In this document: piece by piece, positions 23,252 through 30,695 of the stretch
How the letters are laid out: each line of letters starts with the position of its first letter
How positions within the stretch are numbered: the stretch's first letter is position 1
Assembly: GCA_938015655.1 (NCBI GenBank)
Contig: CALLPP010000023.1
Location: 1 to 36,211, forward strand
DNA length: 36,211 bases
Reading direction: 5' to 3'
DNA from: an uncultured Algisphaera sp.
Lineage (GTDB): Bacteria > Planctomycetota > Phycisphaerae > Phycisphaerales > Phycisphaeraceae
Program-made: the position numbers and the translations under genes
The notes under the pieces: model-generated
The model's input: the letters and a program-made list of their open reading frames with translations, nothing else
Told to the model about the DNA's origin: nothing
Database searches by the model: none

Positions 23252-24406
23252 TCACCCCCCCGCCAGCCCCACCAGCACGTCCAGCCCTCGCTCCAACATC
23301 GCCTCGTCGCAGGCGTAGCTCAGGCGGAAGTGCGTGTCGCGCTGGCTGAAGACACTGCCGGGAATGATCAATAGGTTCTGGGCCACCGCGGCTTCCACAA
23401 ACTGGCTGGCGGTCATCCCCAGCCGCTCGGGCACCTGGGGGAAGGCGTAGAACGCCCCGCCGGGCGCGGCCAGCTCGTAGTGCGGGCTCAGCCGCTCGAC
23501 CACGCGGTCACGCTTCTTGGCGTAGGCCGCCACGTGAGCGCTCATGTCGGTGTCCAGCGCGGTCACGCCGGCCGCCTGCACCATGCTGGGGGCGCACACA
23601 AAGCTGTACTGCTGCAGCTTGGTCATCTGCTCCACGATCGTGGCGGGCCCCGCGGCGTAGCCCAGCCGCCAGCCGGTCATGCCGTAGGTCTTGCTAAAGC
23701 CGCGCAGCAAGAGCACGTCGGCGGTGGTGTGCAGCGGGCTGGGGAACGGCGCCCCCTCCAAGCCGTACGCAAACACGTCGTAGATCTCATCGCTTAGCAG
23801 CAGGATGTTCTTCTCGGCGCAGAAGCCCGCCACCGCCGCGGCCTGGGCCGCCGACGCCCGCACCCCCGTGGGGTTGCTGGGGGTGTTGAACAGCAGCAGC
23901 TTCGTGCGCTGGGTCACGTGCGGGGCCAGCCGCTCGGGCGTGACCGCGAAGTCGGGGTAGGTGTCCACGAACACGGCGGTGGCGCCGGTCAGCGTCACCA
24001 GGTGCTTGTACATCACAAAATACGGGTCGGGGATCAGCACCTCGTCGCCGGGGCCCACGCAGGCCATCAGCGCCAGCATCAGCCCGCCCGACACGCCGCT
24101 GGTCATCAGCAGGCCCGCGTCGCCCGAGGCCAGCGCCGGGCCCAGCGTGCCGGGAAACTCCCGGGAAAGCTCGGCGGCCACCTTCTCGCGCAGCGGGCCG
24201 GTGCCCTGCGTCTGCGTGTAGCGGTTCTGCCCGCTGCGGATCGCGTCCACCGCGGCGTCCTGAACCGCCTCGGGCACATCAAAGTCCGGCTGGCCGATCG
24301 AGAGGTTGATCGGGTTTTTCAGCGTCGCCGCCAGGTCGAACACCCGGCGGATGCCCGAGGCGTCGACGGCGCGGGCGCGGTTGTGGATGAAGCGGGAGAA
24401 GTCCAT
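23252..24406 (-). CDS. Class I/II PLP aminotransferase
   Basis: Aminotransferase of the aspartate aminotransferase fold, 384 residues. Marks are NLSIGQPDFDVPE (substrate loop), NTPSNPTG, SDEIYDVFAY and the PLP lysine in LRGFSKTYGMTGWRLGY; the C-terminal Arg for the alpha-carboxylate is in HFRLSYA. Subfamily marks fit aspartate/prephenate- or methionine-type enzymes; the amino donor cannot be told from the sequence. It starts at ATG 24406. It lies upstream of the SAM-riboswitch cluster on the same strand, but the promoter at 23148-23176 makes it a separate unit. Confidence 0.85.
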   Translation of the reverse strand: MDFSRFIHNRARAVDASGIRRVFDLAATLKNPINLSIGQPDFDVPEAVQDAAVDAIRSGQNRYTQTQGTGPLREKVAAELSREFPGTLGPALASGDAGLLMTSGVSGGLMLALMACVGPGDEVLIPDPYFVMYKHLVTLTGATAVFVDTYPDFAVTPERLAPHVTQRTKLLLFNTPSNPTGVRASAAQAAAVAGFCAEKNILLLSDEIYDVFAYGLEGAPFPSPLHTTADVLLLRGFSKTYGMTGWRLGYAAGPATIVEQMTKLQQYSFVCAPSMVQAAGVTALDTDMSAHVAAYAKKRDRVVERLSPHYELAAPGGAFYAFPQVPERLGMTASQFVEAAVAQNLLIIPGSVFSQRDTHFRLSYACDEAMLERGLDVLVGLAGG

Positions 24407-24502
24407 GGGCTTTCAGGCGAAGGCGGGCAGAAGAACCGAGAACTTTACCGACAAACCACCCGCCGCCACGCCGGCCCCACCCCGAAACCGTCGCTTGCGC
24501 AC

Positions 24503-24525
24503 AAAAAAGCCGCCCCGTGGGCGGC
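24503..24525 (-). terminator. Intrinsic terminator after the small basic protein gene
   Basis: On the minus strand a seven-base stem, GCCGCCC with GGGCGGC, a three-base loop and six T (24503-24508). It lies 48 bases after the stop at 24573, so the small basic protein transcript ends here and the aminotransferase gene is transcribed separately. Confidence 0.85.
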
Positions 24526-24572
24526 CGTGATCCGTACGCGTCGGCCCAACCCGCCGGACGGGCCGGCGGGAA

Positions 24573-24785
24573 TCACTTGTCTTCGTCGCCCGCGTCTTTC
24601 TTCTTCTTGGTGGTCTTGCCGGTCACCAGCTTGCGGTTGCCCACCTTGCGGATGCCCAGGGGGCTGTCTTTTTCAACATCAAAGCCGTCGGTCTTCACCA
24701 AACGGGCCACACGCTCGGCGCGGGTCAGGACGTTGCGGTGGCGGCTGAGTCCGCCGCCAGATTTCAGTGAGGAGTCGAGGCTCAT
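24573..24785 (-). CDS. PVC-group small basic protein, TIGR04137-like
   Basis: A 70-residue, very basic protein. Its N-terminal half (MSLDSSLKSGGGLSRHRNVL, then TRAERVARL) matches the small basic protein family found in Planctomycetes, Verrucomicrobia and Chlamydiae. The function is unknown; an RNA- or ribosome-related role has been implied only by the family's name and charge. The C-terminus adds a Lys-rich tail (KTTKKKKDAGDEDK). It starts at ATG 24785, 25 bases after the membrane protein gene, and is followed by a terminator. It is a useful taxonomic marker. Confidence 0.8.
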   Translation of the reverse strand: MSLDSSLKSGGGLSRHRNVLTRAERVARLVKTDGFDVEKDSPLGIRKVGNRKLVTGKTTKKKKDAGDEDK

Positions 24786-24810
24786 GGTCTTGCTTCTTTC
24801 GTAGGCCCAA

Positions 24811-25689
24811 TCAGTCGGTTACGGGCTTGAATTTACGGAACATCATCGTGTTCAGGTCGCTTCCGATACCACGGTTGTGAGCCTTCCAAGCCCTTCCCAG
24901 GGCTCGTCGAGCCGCATAAAAGGACTCATGCTCGCCGTTAAACCACTGTTCTCGGCTAAAACCGCGACTCACGTCGACGACCTGGATCCAGCCCTTGAGC
25001 TTCTCGCTCGACGCCGGATCGAAGAGTTTACTGCCGGTCAGAATCGTTGCAACCCCGGCCTGCTGGAAGAAACGCTGGATCCGGCGGGCTTCGTCGATGT
25101 CCTCGGCCCGTAGGCTGACAAAACACAGGTAGTTGTAGCCCGGAATGCGCGGATCGGCGGTGGGCAGGTGCGCTGCGCCGCCCGGGGTGTCCTGCCCCTG
25201 ATCAAACCACGAACCCGGCGGAGAGGGGGCAATCAGCGCCTCGCCTCCCGCCACGACCGGTGCCGGACCGGCCGCCCCTTCCCCCCCCAGACCGCCCGTC
25301 ACCAGACCCGCCGGCAGCCCGGTGCGCTGCCCCACCTGCGAGCCCATCCAAAACACCCCAGCCAGGGCCAACACCACCGCCAGGCCCATGCCCGCCAACG
25401 CCACAACCGGAAGACGTACCGCCACGGGCGAGCGTACCGCCGAACCCCATACCGACAACCGTACCAACACCCCGCGCCGAACCACCCGCAGCCGGTGCGC
25501 CAGCCCTCCCACGCCTGAAACTTGCACCTCGCCCTCACGGTCCGGCAACGATGCGTTACCAAGACCACCGTCGGCCGGTGGAAGCTCCAGCGGGGCGCTT
25601 GACGTCGTCACCGAGTCCGAGGTCGCAGCCCCCCCCGCAACCTGACGCATGATTTCGTATGGCGCGGTACGTCCGTGTTTACGGGCCAT
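24811..25689 (-). CDS. Single-pass membrane protein of unknown function
   Basis: A 292-residue protein not recognised as a named family. The start ATG 25689 gives MARKHGRTAPYEIMRQVAGG; longer frames upstream are not credible. Residues 1-90 are polar and probably cytoplasmic, about 94-116 form one transmembrane helix (LPVVALAGMGLAVVLALAGV), then comes a Gly/Pro-rich linker and a folded C-terminal domain (about 187-292, from GYNYLCFVSL to RKFKPVTD). The C-terminal domain, with its alternating strands and an ARRIQRFFQQAGVAT helix, is reminiscent of SPOR-like domains but no match is claimed. The -10-like TAGACT lies eight bases before the ATG. Confidence 0.6.
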   Translation of the reverse strand: MARKHGRTAPYEIMRQVAGGAATSDSVTTSSAPLELPPADGGLGNASLPDREGEVQVSGVGGLAHRLRVVRRGVLVRLSVWGSAVRSPVAVRLPVVALAGMGLAVVLALAGVFWMGSQVGQRTGLPAGLVTGGLGGEGAAGPAPVVAGGEALIAPSPPGSWFDQGQDTPGGAAHLPTADPRIPGYNYLCFVSLRAEDIDEARRIQRFFQQAGVATILTGSKLFDPASSEKLKGWIQVVDVSRGFSREQWFNGEHESFYAARRALGRAWKAHNRGIGSDLNTMMFRKFKPVTD

Positions 25690-25697
25690 GTTCACTG

Positions 25698-25703
25698 AGT
25701 CTA
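25698..25703 (-). promoter_or_regulatory. -10 box for the membrane protein gene, leaderless start
   Basis: TAGACT on the minus strand, eight bases before ATG 25689. The same hexamer is the -10 of the S10 promoter. At this distance the transcript would begin at or next to the ATG. A clear -35 box was not found. Confidence 0.4.
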
Positions 25704-25872
25704 CCGGGTAATCGTCCGAGAAAACTACATCCACCCCAATGCTAACGCGACCCGCGCTCACCCCGCAGCCGATCGCACAACAGTTTTTCCACATCGGGCG
25801 CCCCCCCTTCCGCCCCATCCCCAACACCAGAAACCAAGCACCAGACCGGAGCCGCCGGCACCCCGCGCCGGC

Positions 25873-26259
25873 TCAGCCCCCCGCCCCGATCGCGCTGGCC
25901 ACCGCGTGGGTGTCGGTGTGCGAGATGCTCAGCCACCACCCGGTGATGCCCAGCTGCTCGGCCTTCTGGGCCGCCACCCCGTGCAGCCGCACCGTCGGCT
26001 GGCCCGAGGCCTCGCGTACCACCTCCACGTCGGTCCACGCGATGCCCCCCGACCAGCCGGTGCCCAGCACCTTCAGCACCGCTTCTTTCGACGCAAAGCG
26101 CCCCGCCAGGTGCTCGTCGCGCCGCTTGGGCCGGCTGTCGGCGTAGCCCCGCTCGTCGGCGGTAAAGACCCGGCGCAGAAAACGCTCGGGGTGCTCGCCC
26201 ATCATCCGCCGGATGCGGGCGGTCTCGACGATGTCGATGCCGTGGCCTTTGATGTCCAT
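25873..26259 (-). CDS. acpS: Holo-[acyl-carrier-protein] synthase
   Basis: AcpS moves the 4'-phosphopantetheine of CoA to the serine of acyl carrier protein. It has 128 residues. The metal-binding residues are Asp9 in GHGIDIVE and Glu59 in GRFASKEAVLKVLGTG; the C-terminal SISHTDTHAVASAI is typical. It starts at ATG 26259. It is divergent from mqnE, with 88 bp between the two starts and a -10-like hexamer for each. Confidence 0.93.
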   Translation of the reverse strand: MDIKGHGIDIVETARIRRMMGEHPERFLRRVFTADERGYADSRPKRRDEHLAGRFASKEAVLKVLGTGWSGGIAWTDVEVVREASGQPTVRLHGVAAQKAEQLGITGWWLSISHTDTHAVASAIGAGG

Positions 26260-26266
26260 GCCTCCC

Positions 26267-26338
26267 AGTTTAGATCAATACCACCCGCCGCCCTCGCAAC
26301 ACACCCCAGCCGTCGGCTCGGTCGGGCACGGCTAAACT
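26267..26338. promoter_or_regulatory. Divergent promoter region between acpS and mqnE
   Basis: TAAACT occurs on the minus strand at 26267-26272, seven bases before ATG 26259 (acpS), and on the plus strand at 26333-26338, nine bases before ATG 26348 (mqnE). Both are four-of-six -10 hexamers at a distance that predicts leaderless mRNAs. No clear -35 boxes were found. A GGGAGG next to the acpS ATG is too close to be a useful ribosome binding site. Confidence 0.45.
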
Positions 26339-26347
26339 CCGTCACAC

Positions 26348-27511
26348 ATGGACCCCGCCCTGCGAGACATTCAGAGGAAAGTCAACGACCAAGAGCGCCT
26401 GTCCGCCGACGACGGCCTCACCCTCCTGCGCACCGACGACCTACACACCCTGGGCGACCTGGCCCACCAGGTCCGCACGCGCCTGCACGGCGACCGGGCC
26501 TACTACAACATCAACCGTCACCTGAACTACAGCAACCTCTGCATCCTGTCGTGCAAGTTCTGCGAGTTCCACCGCAAACCCGGGCAAGACGGCGCGTACG
26601 AATACACCCTCGACGACATCGTCAAGCAGGCCCACGACGCCCGCGACGCGGGCGCCACCGAGATGCACATCGTCGGCGGCCTGCACCCCAAGCTGCCCTT
26701 CAGCTACTACACCGACATGCTCGCCGCGATCCGGGAAGCCGCGCCCCAGGTCCACCTCAAGGCCTTCACCGCCGTCGAGATCGTTCACCTGGCGCGGGTC
26801 AGCAAGCGGGCGGTCCGCAAAGACTTCGCCGGCGCCGTGCGCGCCGTGCTCGAAAACCTGGTCGCCGCGGGCCTCCGCTCCATGCCCGGCGGCGGCGCCG
26901 AGGTCTTCGACGACCGCGTCCACGACGAGGCCTTCCGCGGCAAGATCCGCAGCGACGAGTGGCTCACCGTGCACCGCACCGCCCACGAGCTGGGCCTGCA
27001 CACCAACGCCACCATGCTCTACGGCCACATCGAGAGCCCCGAAGACCGCATCCACCACCTGGACATGCTCCGCCAAGAGCAAGACCACGCCACCGCCCGG
27101 GGCTTCCCCGCCCGTTTCCAGACCATCATCCCCCTGCCGTTTTTCCCCGACGGCAGCGAGCTGCAGCACCTGCCGGGCCCCGGCGGCGTCGAGAACCTGC
27201 GCATGATCGCCGTCGCCCGGCTCATGCTCGACAACATCGACCACGTCAAGGCCTTCTGGATCATGCAGACCCTGCCCATGACGCAGGTGATGTTGGACTA
27301 CGGCGCCGACGACGTCGACGGCACCGTGGTCTGGTACGACATCACCAAGGTCGGCGGCAGCGACACGCACCAAGAGGTCACGGTCGGCACGCTGCGGTCC
27401 GCGATCTGCGAGGCGGGCTACGTACCGGTCGAACGCGACACGCTGTACCGCGAGGTGCAGCGCAACGGCGCGGCGTGGACCGTGAGCGACGCGGCGGGTG
27501 TTTCGGGGTGA
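26348..27511 (+). CDS. mqnE: Aminofutalosine synthase MqnE
   Basis: Radical SAM enzyme that joins SAM to 3-[(1-carboxyvinyl)oxy]benzoate to give aminofutalosine in the futalosine route to menaquinone. It has 387 residues. The [4Fe-4S] Cys are 65, 69 and 72 (CILSCKFC). HLKAFTAVEIVHLA and GLRSMPGGGAEVF separate MqnE from MqnC, whose motif is close. It starts at ATG 26348. Other mqn genes are not in the window. The product implies menaquinone-based respiration. Confidence 0.9.
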   Translation: MDPALRDIQRKVNDQERLSADDGLTLLRTDDLHTLGDLAHQVRTRLHGDRAYYNINRHLNYSNLCILSCKFCEFHRKPGQDGAYEYTLDDIVKQAHDARDAGATEMHIVGGLHPKLPFSYYTDMLAAIREAAPQVHLKAFTAVEIVHLARVSKRAVRKDFAGAVRAVLENLVAAGLRSMPGGGAEVFDDRVHDEAFRGKIRSDEWLTVHRTAHELGLHTNATMLYGHIESPEDRIHHLDMLRQEQDHATARGFPARFQTIIPLPFFPDGSELQHLPGPGGVENLRMIAVARLMLDNIDHVKAFWIMQTLPMTQVMLDYGADDVDGTVVWYDITKVGGSDTHQEVTVGTLRSAICEAGYVPVERDTLYREVQRNGAAWTVSDAAGVSG

Positions 27512-27995
27512 GCCGGGCCGGGCGGCGTCGTTCGTCGGGGGGGCTTCGAGCGGCACGGGCCTTTCTCAACCCCAAGCCAGGCGGCTCGCTGCGCTCGCGA
27601 GTCGAGTTGGCGGTGCGCGGCGCACTCGAAACTGCCGGTCAACTTGGACACGGCCAAGGGCCAGCCACCGAGTTGAGTGGCGGGGTTTCGCTTACGCACC
27701 GCGTATTTTACAACAGCTGCGGCCCACGGCGACGTACAAGACGCCGTGGACACAGAGAAAAGCGGCAGACCAAAGCGTTTGGGTAGATCGAAATACCCGG
27801 CGGGGCTGCGGCCTTACGGCTTCATCAATCCCGTCAAGCCACCCACCTGCTCTGGGCCCATCAATGGAATGAAAACCGTCGATGTCTACACTGATGTCCA
27901 GCGTGGGCGGTCAACGCCACCGGCCACCAGAAAGCCCCCTCTCATCAGCACCCGCTCTCGTCCCTCACGGCCGCTTTTCGCGAAAAGTCTTCGCC
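27512..27995. other. Intergenic region before the GH43-like gene
   Basis: No gene is supported. It holds an inverted repeat, CCACGGCG with CGCCGTGG around 27724-27749, followed by ACACAGAGAAA, which looks like a decayed CAGAG-type repeat arm, and a palindrome (CTTTTCGCGAAAAG, 27974-27987) just before ATG 27996. That last palindrome could be an operator for the glycosidase gene. An in-frame ATG at 27882 would lengthen the next protein by 38 residues ahead of its signal peptide. Confidence 0.4.
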
Positions 27996-30503
27996 ATGCA
28001 ACACGTTTCAAACCGTACCACCAACCAAACCCGCCCGGATTGGAAGTGCGGCGGCCTCGTGGTTTTATGCCGAGTGTCTTTGGCCCTCACGTTCTTTTTG
28101 TCGGCGGGCCCAGTATCGGCCGACACGGTGCTGATCGGCCTCAACATCCCGGATGCCAGCGTGCTCGACGGCGACTTCACGCAGGTCCGCCGCGCCCCAT
28201 GGCGTTCAGCCCTCCCCTCGCCGCACTGGACAACCCACGTCGTCAAAGGCCCGGGACGGGTTGGCCTCGCCTCGGGCCGAATGATGAACGACGGCGCCGC
28301 CGTCGCCACCATCGAGTCCGACCGACTCGACCATACCCCACACAAGCAGCTGATCCCCGGCGACGTTCTGGCGTGGCGTTTCTCCTCGAACGCCGAATAC
28401 CCCTGTAACGGCCGGGTAAGCCTCAGCCTGGTCTTCAACGACCAGGTCCGGGTCTTGGCCAGCCGCCTCAAAGTCCCTCACGGCCCCGCAACACCCCGGG
28501 TTTACGAGGGCTTTTACACGGTGACCACCGAAGACGCGGCCCCGGGGATGCCCAGGCTTCGATTCACCGTCGAGTCGACCCACCGCATCAAGGTGTACAT
28601 CAACTGGGTGGATCTCAAGCTGCTCGCCGACATCCCGGACGCCACCCGATGGCTGGCGGCCAACGGAGTCGAGACCGGCATCGAACTCACCTGGGGCGGC
28701 ACCCCCAACCGCCCCCACACCATCTACCGCAGCGACGATCCCCGCACGGGCTTCAAGGCGATCGCCCAAGGCGTACGCGGCAACCGCTGGACCGACACCA
28801 CCGCGACGAGCGGAGCACACTGGTTTTACGCCGTCGAGCACGGGCCGGTGATGTCGCCGGTGATCGGCGCGCGCACCGTCGACTCGCAGGCCCCAGCCGC
28901 ACCGTTCGCCGTTCAAGCCACCGATGGCGACTGGGTTACCCATGTGTCTTGGAAGTCTGCGGACGACGACACCGAATACTTCAAGGTCTACCGCGCCGAC
29001 AAGCCCGATCAAGACATGGTGTGCATCGCGCCGCACGTCACCGGCACCAAGTTCACCGACGACCTGCCGATCAAAGGCTCCAACAATGTTTACGCCGTGC
29101 AGGCAGTGGATTACAGCGGCAACCCGAGCCCGCTTTCCGCCACCGCCATCGCCACCACGCGGTCGGTCCGCGGGGCCTCGTTCAGCGATCTGATTCAACC
29201 TATGCCGATCCACCGCCAGCTCCGCGCGGACGTCTGGGGGGCCGACACCGTGGTGCCCCGCGACCCCGACAACGGCGTCGAAGACCCGTTCTGGAGCTAC
29301 TGGGGCGGCAAGGTGATCGAAGACCCCGCCGACGGCAAATATCACATCTTGGTGGTCCGCTGGCCGGAAAACGACCGCAAAGGCCACTGGGCCTGGCCCT
29401 ACTCGACCGTCGCGCACGCCGTGGCCGACCAACCCACCGGCCCCTATCGCATCGCGCAAGATCTGGTGTACGACCACGCGGAGGGGAGCGGCCACAACGC
29501 GAACATCATCCCCCTCAACGACGGCCGCTACGCCCTTTATTCGCTGATCCACTTCAAGCCCACCATCTTCACCGCCGACACGATGAGCGGGCCCTGGACC
29601 CTCGAAGGCGAGATCCAGGTCAACTACGAAAACCCCCTGGTCGATGTCAAACGCGACAACCGATACCGAAACAACCTCACCGGCGTGCAGCAAGCCGACG
29701 GCACGATCCTCATCGCGACGAAATCCGGCGCCATGATGCAGAGCACCACGGGGCTGCTCGGTCCCTACGAAGCGCTGAACCGCGACGTCAACCACAACCC
29801 CACCGTCCCAAAACACCTCAAGACCAACTACGAAGACCCGGCCTTTTGGTACGACGGCCTGCAGTACCACCTGCTGATCAACGCCAACCACACCCGCCGC
29901 GCGATCTACTTCCGGTCCCTCAACGGCATCGACTGGAAGTATGAAACCGGGTTTGCGTTCACGCCCACCTGCACCATCTACGAAGACGGCACCCGCACCT
30001 TTTGGCATAAAGTCGAGCGGCCCAACGTGCTTCAAGACGAACAGGGCCGGGCCACCCACCTGTCGCTGGCGGTGATGGACGCGCCAAAAGACGAAGACTT
30101 CGGCGACGACAACCACAGCTCCAAGCACCTGGTCATCCCCCTGGTGGTCAACAAACGCATCACCATGCTCAACCCACAACCGGTGTCGACAGAAACCAAA
30201 AAAATCCACGTCGTGATCCACTCCGAGCCCGGCTTCGACGCAGCCAACGACCTGGACCTGACCTCGCTACGCCTCGGCGGATCCGAGGCCGTCAACTTCG
30301 GTGGCGGTGCCAAGCTCGAAAGTTCCACCCCGCACCCCGACGGCCTGCAACTCACCTTCGACGGCGCGGACAACGGGATGACCGACCAAAACTTCGTCTG
30401 CAAGCTCATCGGCAGCACCACGTCGGGCGGGCTGGTCGTCGGTTACGCCCCAACACAAGCCCAGCGCAAGCCGCCCGCGGAAGCATCCCACCGGAACAGG
30501 TGA
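27996..30503 (+). CDS. Exported multidomain glycosidase with GH43-like propeller
   Basis: A large exported protein of 835 residues from ATG 27996, where an N-terminal signal peptide (hydrophobic core about 19-40, cut near SAGPVSA) starts correctly. Domains in order: a beta-sandwich resembling a carbohydrate-binding module (about 45-210), two fibronectin-III-like domains (about 225-300 and 300-390), a propeller-like catalytic part (about 400-725; EDPFWSYWGGKVIED, FKPTIFTADTMSGPW, NYEDPAFWYDG, WHKVERPNV), and a C-terminal sandwich. The repeated blade pattern and the acidic residues in these motifs resemble family 43-type glycosidases. Substrate is unknown. Its neighbours (a DUF5060 glycosidase and sulfatases) suggest a sulfated polysaccharide. 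Confidence 0.65.
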   Translation: MQHVSNRTTNQTRPDWKCGGLVVLCRVSLALTFFLSAGPVSADTVLIGLNIPDASVLDGDFTQVRRAPWRSALPSPHWTTHVVKGPGRVGLASGRMMNDGAAVATIESDRLDHTPHKQLIPGDVLAWRFSSNAEYPCNGRVSLSLVFNDQVRVLASRLKVPHGPATPRVYEGFYTVTTEDAAPGMPRLRFTVESTHRIKVYINWVDLKLLADIPDATRWLAANGVETGIELTWGGTPNRPHTIYRSDDPRTGFKAIAQGVRGNRWTDTTATSGAHWFYAVEHGPVMSPVIGARTVDSQAPAAPFAVQATDGDWVTHVSWKSADDDTEYFKVYRADKPDQDMVCIAPHVTGTKFTDDLPIKGSNNVYAVQAVDYSGNPSPLSATAIATTRSVRGASFSDLIQPMPIHRQLRADVWGADTVVPRDPDNGVEDPFWSYWGGKVIEDPADGKYHILVVRWPENDRKGHWAWPYSTVAHAVADQPTGPYRIAQDLVYDHAEGSGHNANIIPLNDGRYALYSLIHFKPTIFTADTMSGPWTLEGEIQVNYENPLVDVKRDNRYRNNLTGVQQADGTILIATKSGAMMQSTTGLLGPYEALNRDVNHNPTVPKHLKTNYEDPAFWYDGLQYHLLINANHTRRAIYFRSLNGIDWKYETGFAFTPTCTIYEDGTRTFWHKVERPNVLQDEQGRATHLSLAVMDAPKDEDFGDDNHSSKHLVIPLVVNKRITMLNPQPVSTETKKIHVVIHSEPGFDAANDLDLTSLRLGGSEAVNFGGGAKLESSTPHPDGLQLTFDGADNGMTDQNFVCKLIGSTTSGGLVVGYAPTQAQRKPPAEASHRNR

Positions 30504-30534
30504 CGCTCTTAAAACTTCACCAGTGATTAGAGCC

Positions 30535-30679
30535 CCACATCAAACGGTTTAACCGTCGTGCCTTGCGGGACGTGGTTCCCGCGGCGTTGGTTTTTATCGG
30601 CAACCCAAGGGGGTTCCTGCGTCAACCTCCTTGCGGGAACCACCTCCCGGGCCGCAGCCGGTCAAATCATTCGATGCGG
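30535..30679 (+). repeat. Palindromic repeat family 1, copy B
   Basis: A 145-bp element between two converging genes, 31 bp from one stop and 16 bp from the other. The outer ends are inverted (CCACATC, four bases, GGTTTAACC against CCGCATC, four bases, GATTTGACC). The inner arms hold GTGGTTCCCGC (30572-30582) and its exact complement GCGGGAACCAC (30633-30643). Nearly the whole element can fold on itself. Confidence 0.8.
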
Positions 30680-30695
30680 GGCCCTAGAAGCCTCC

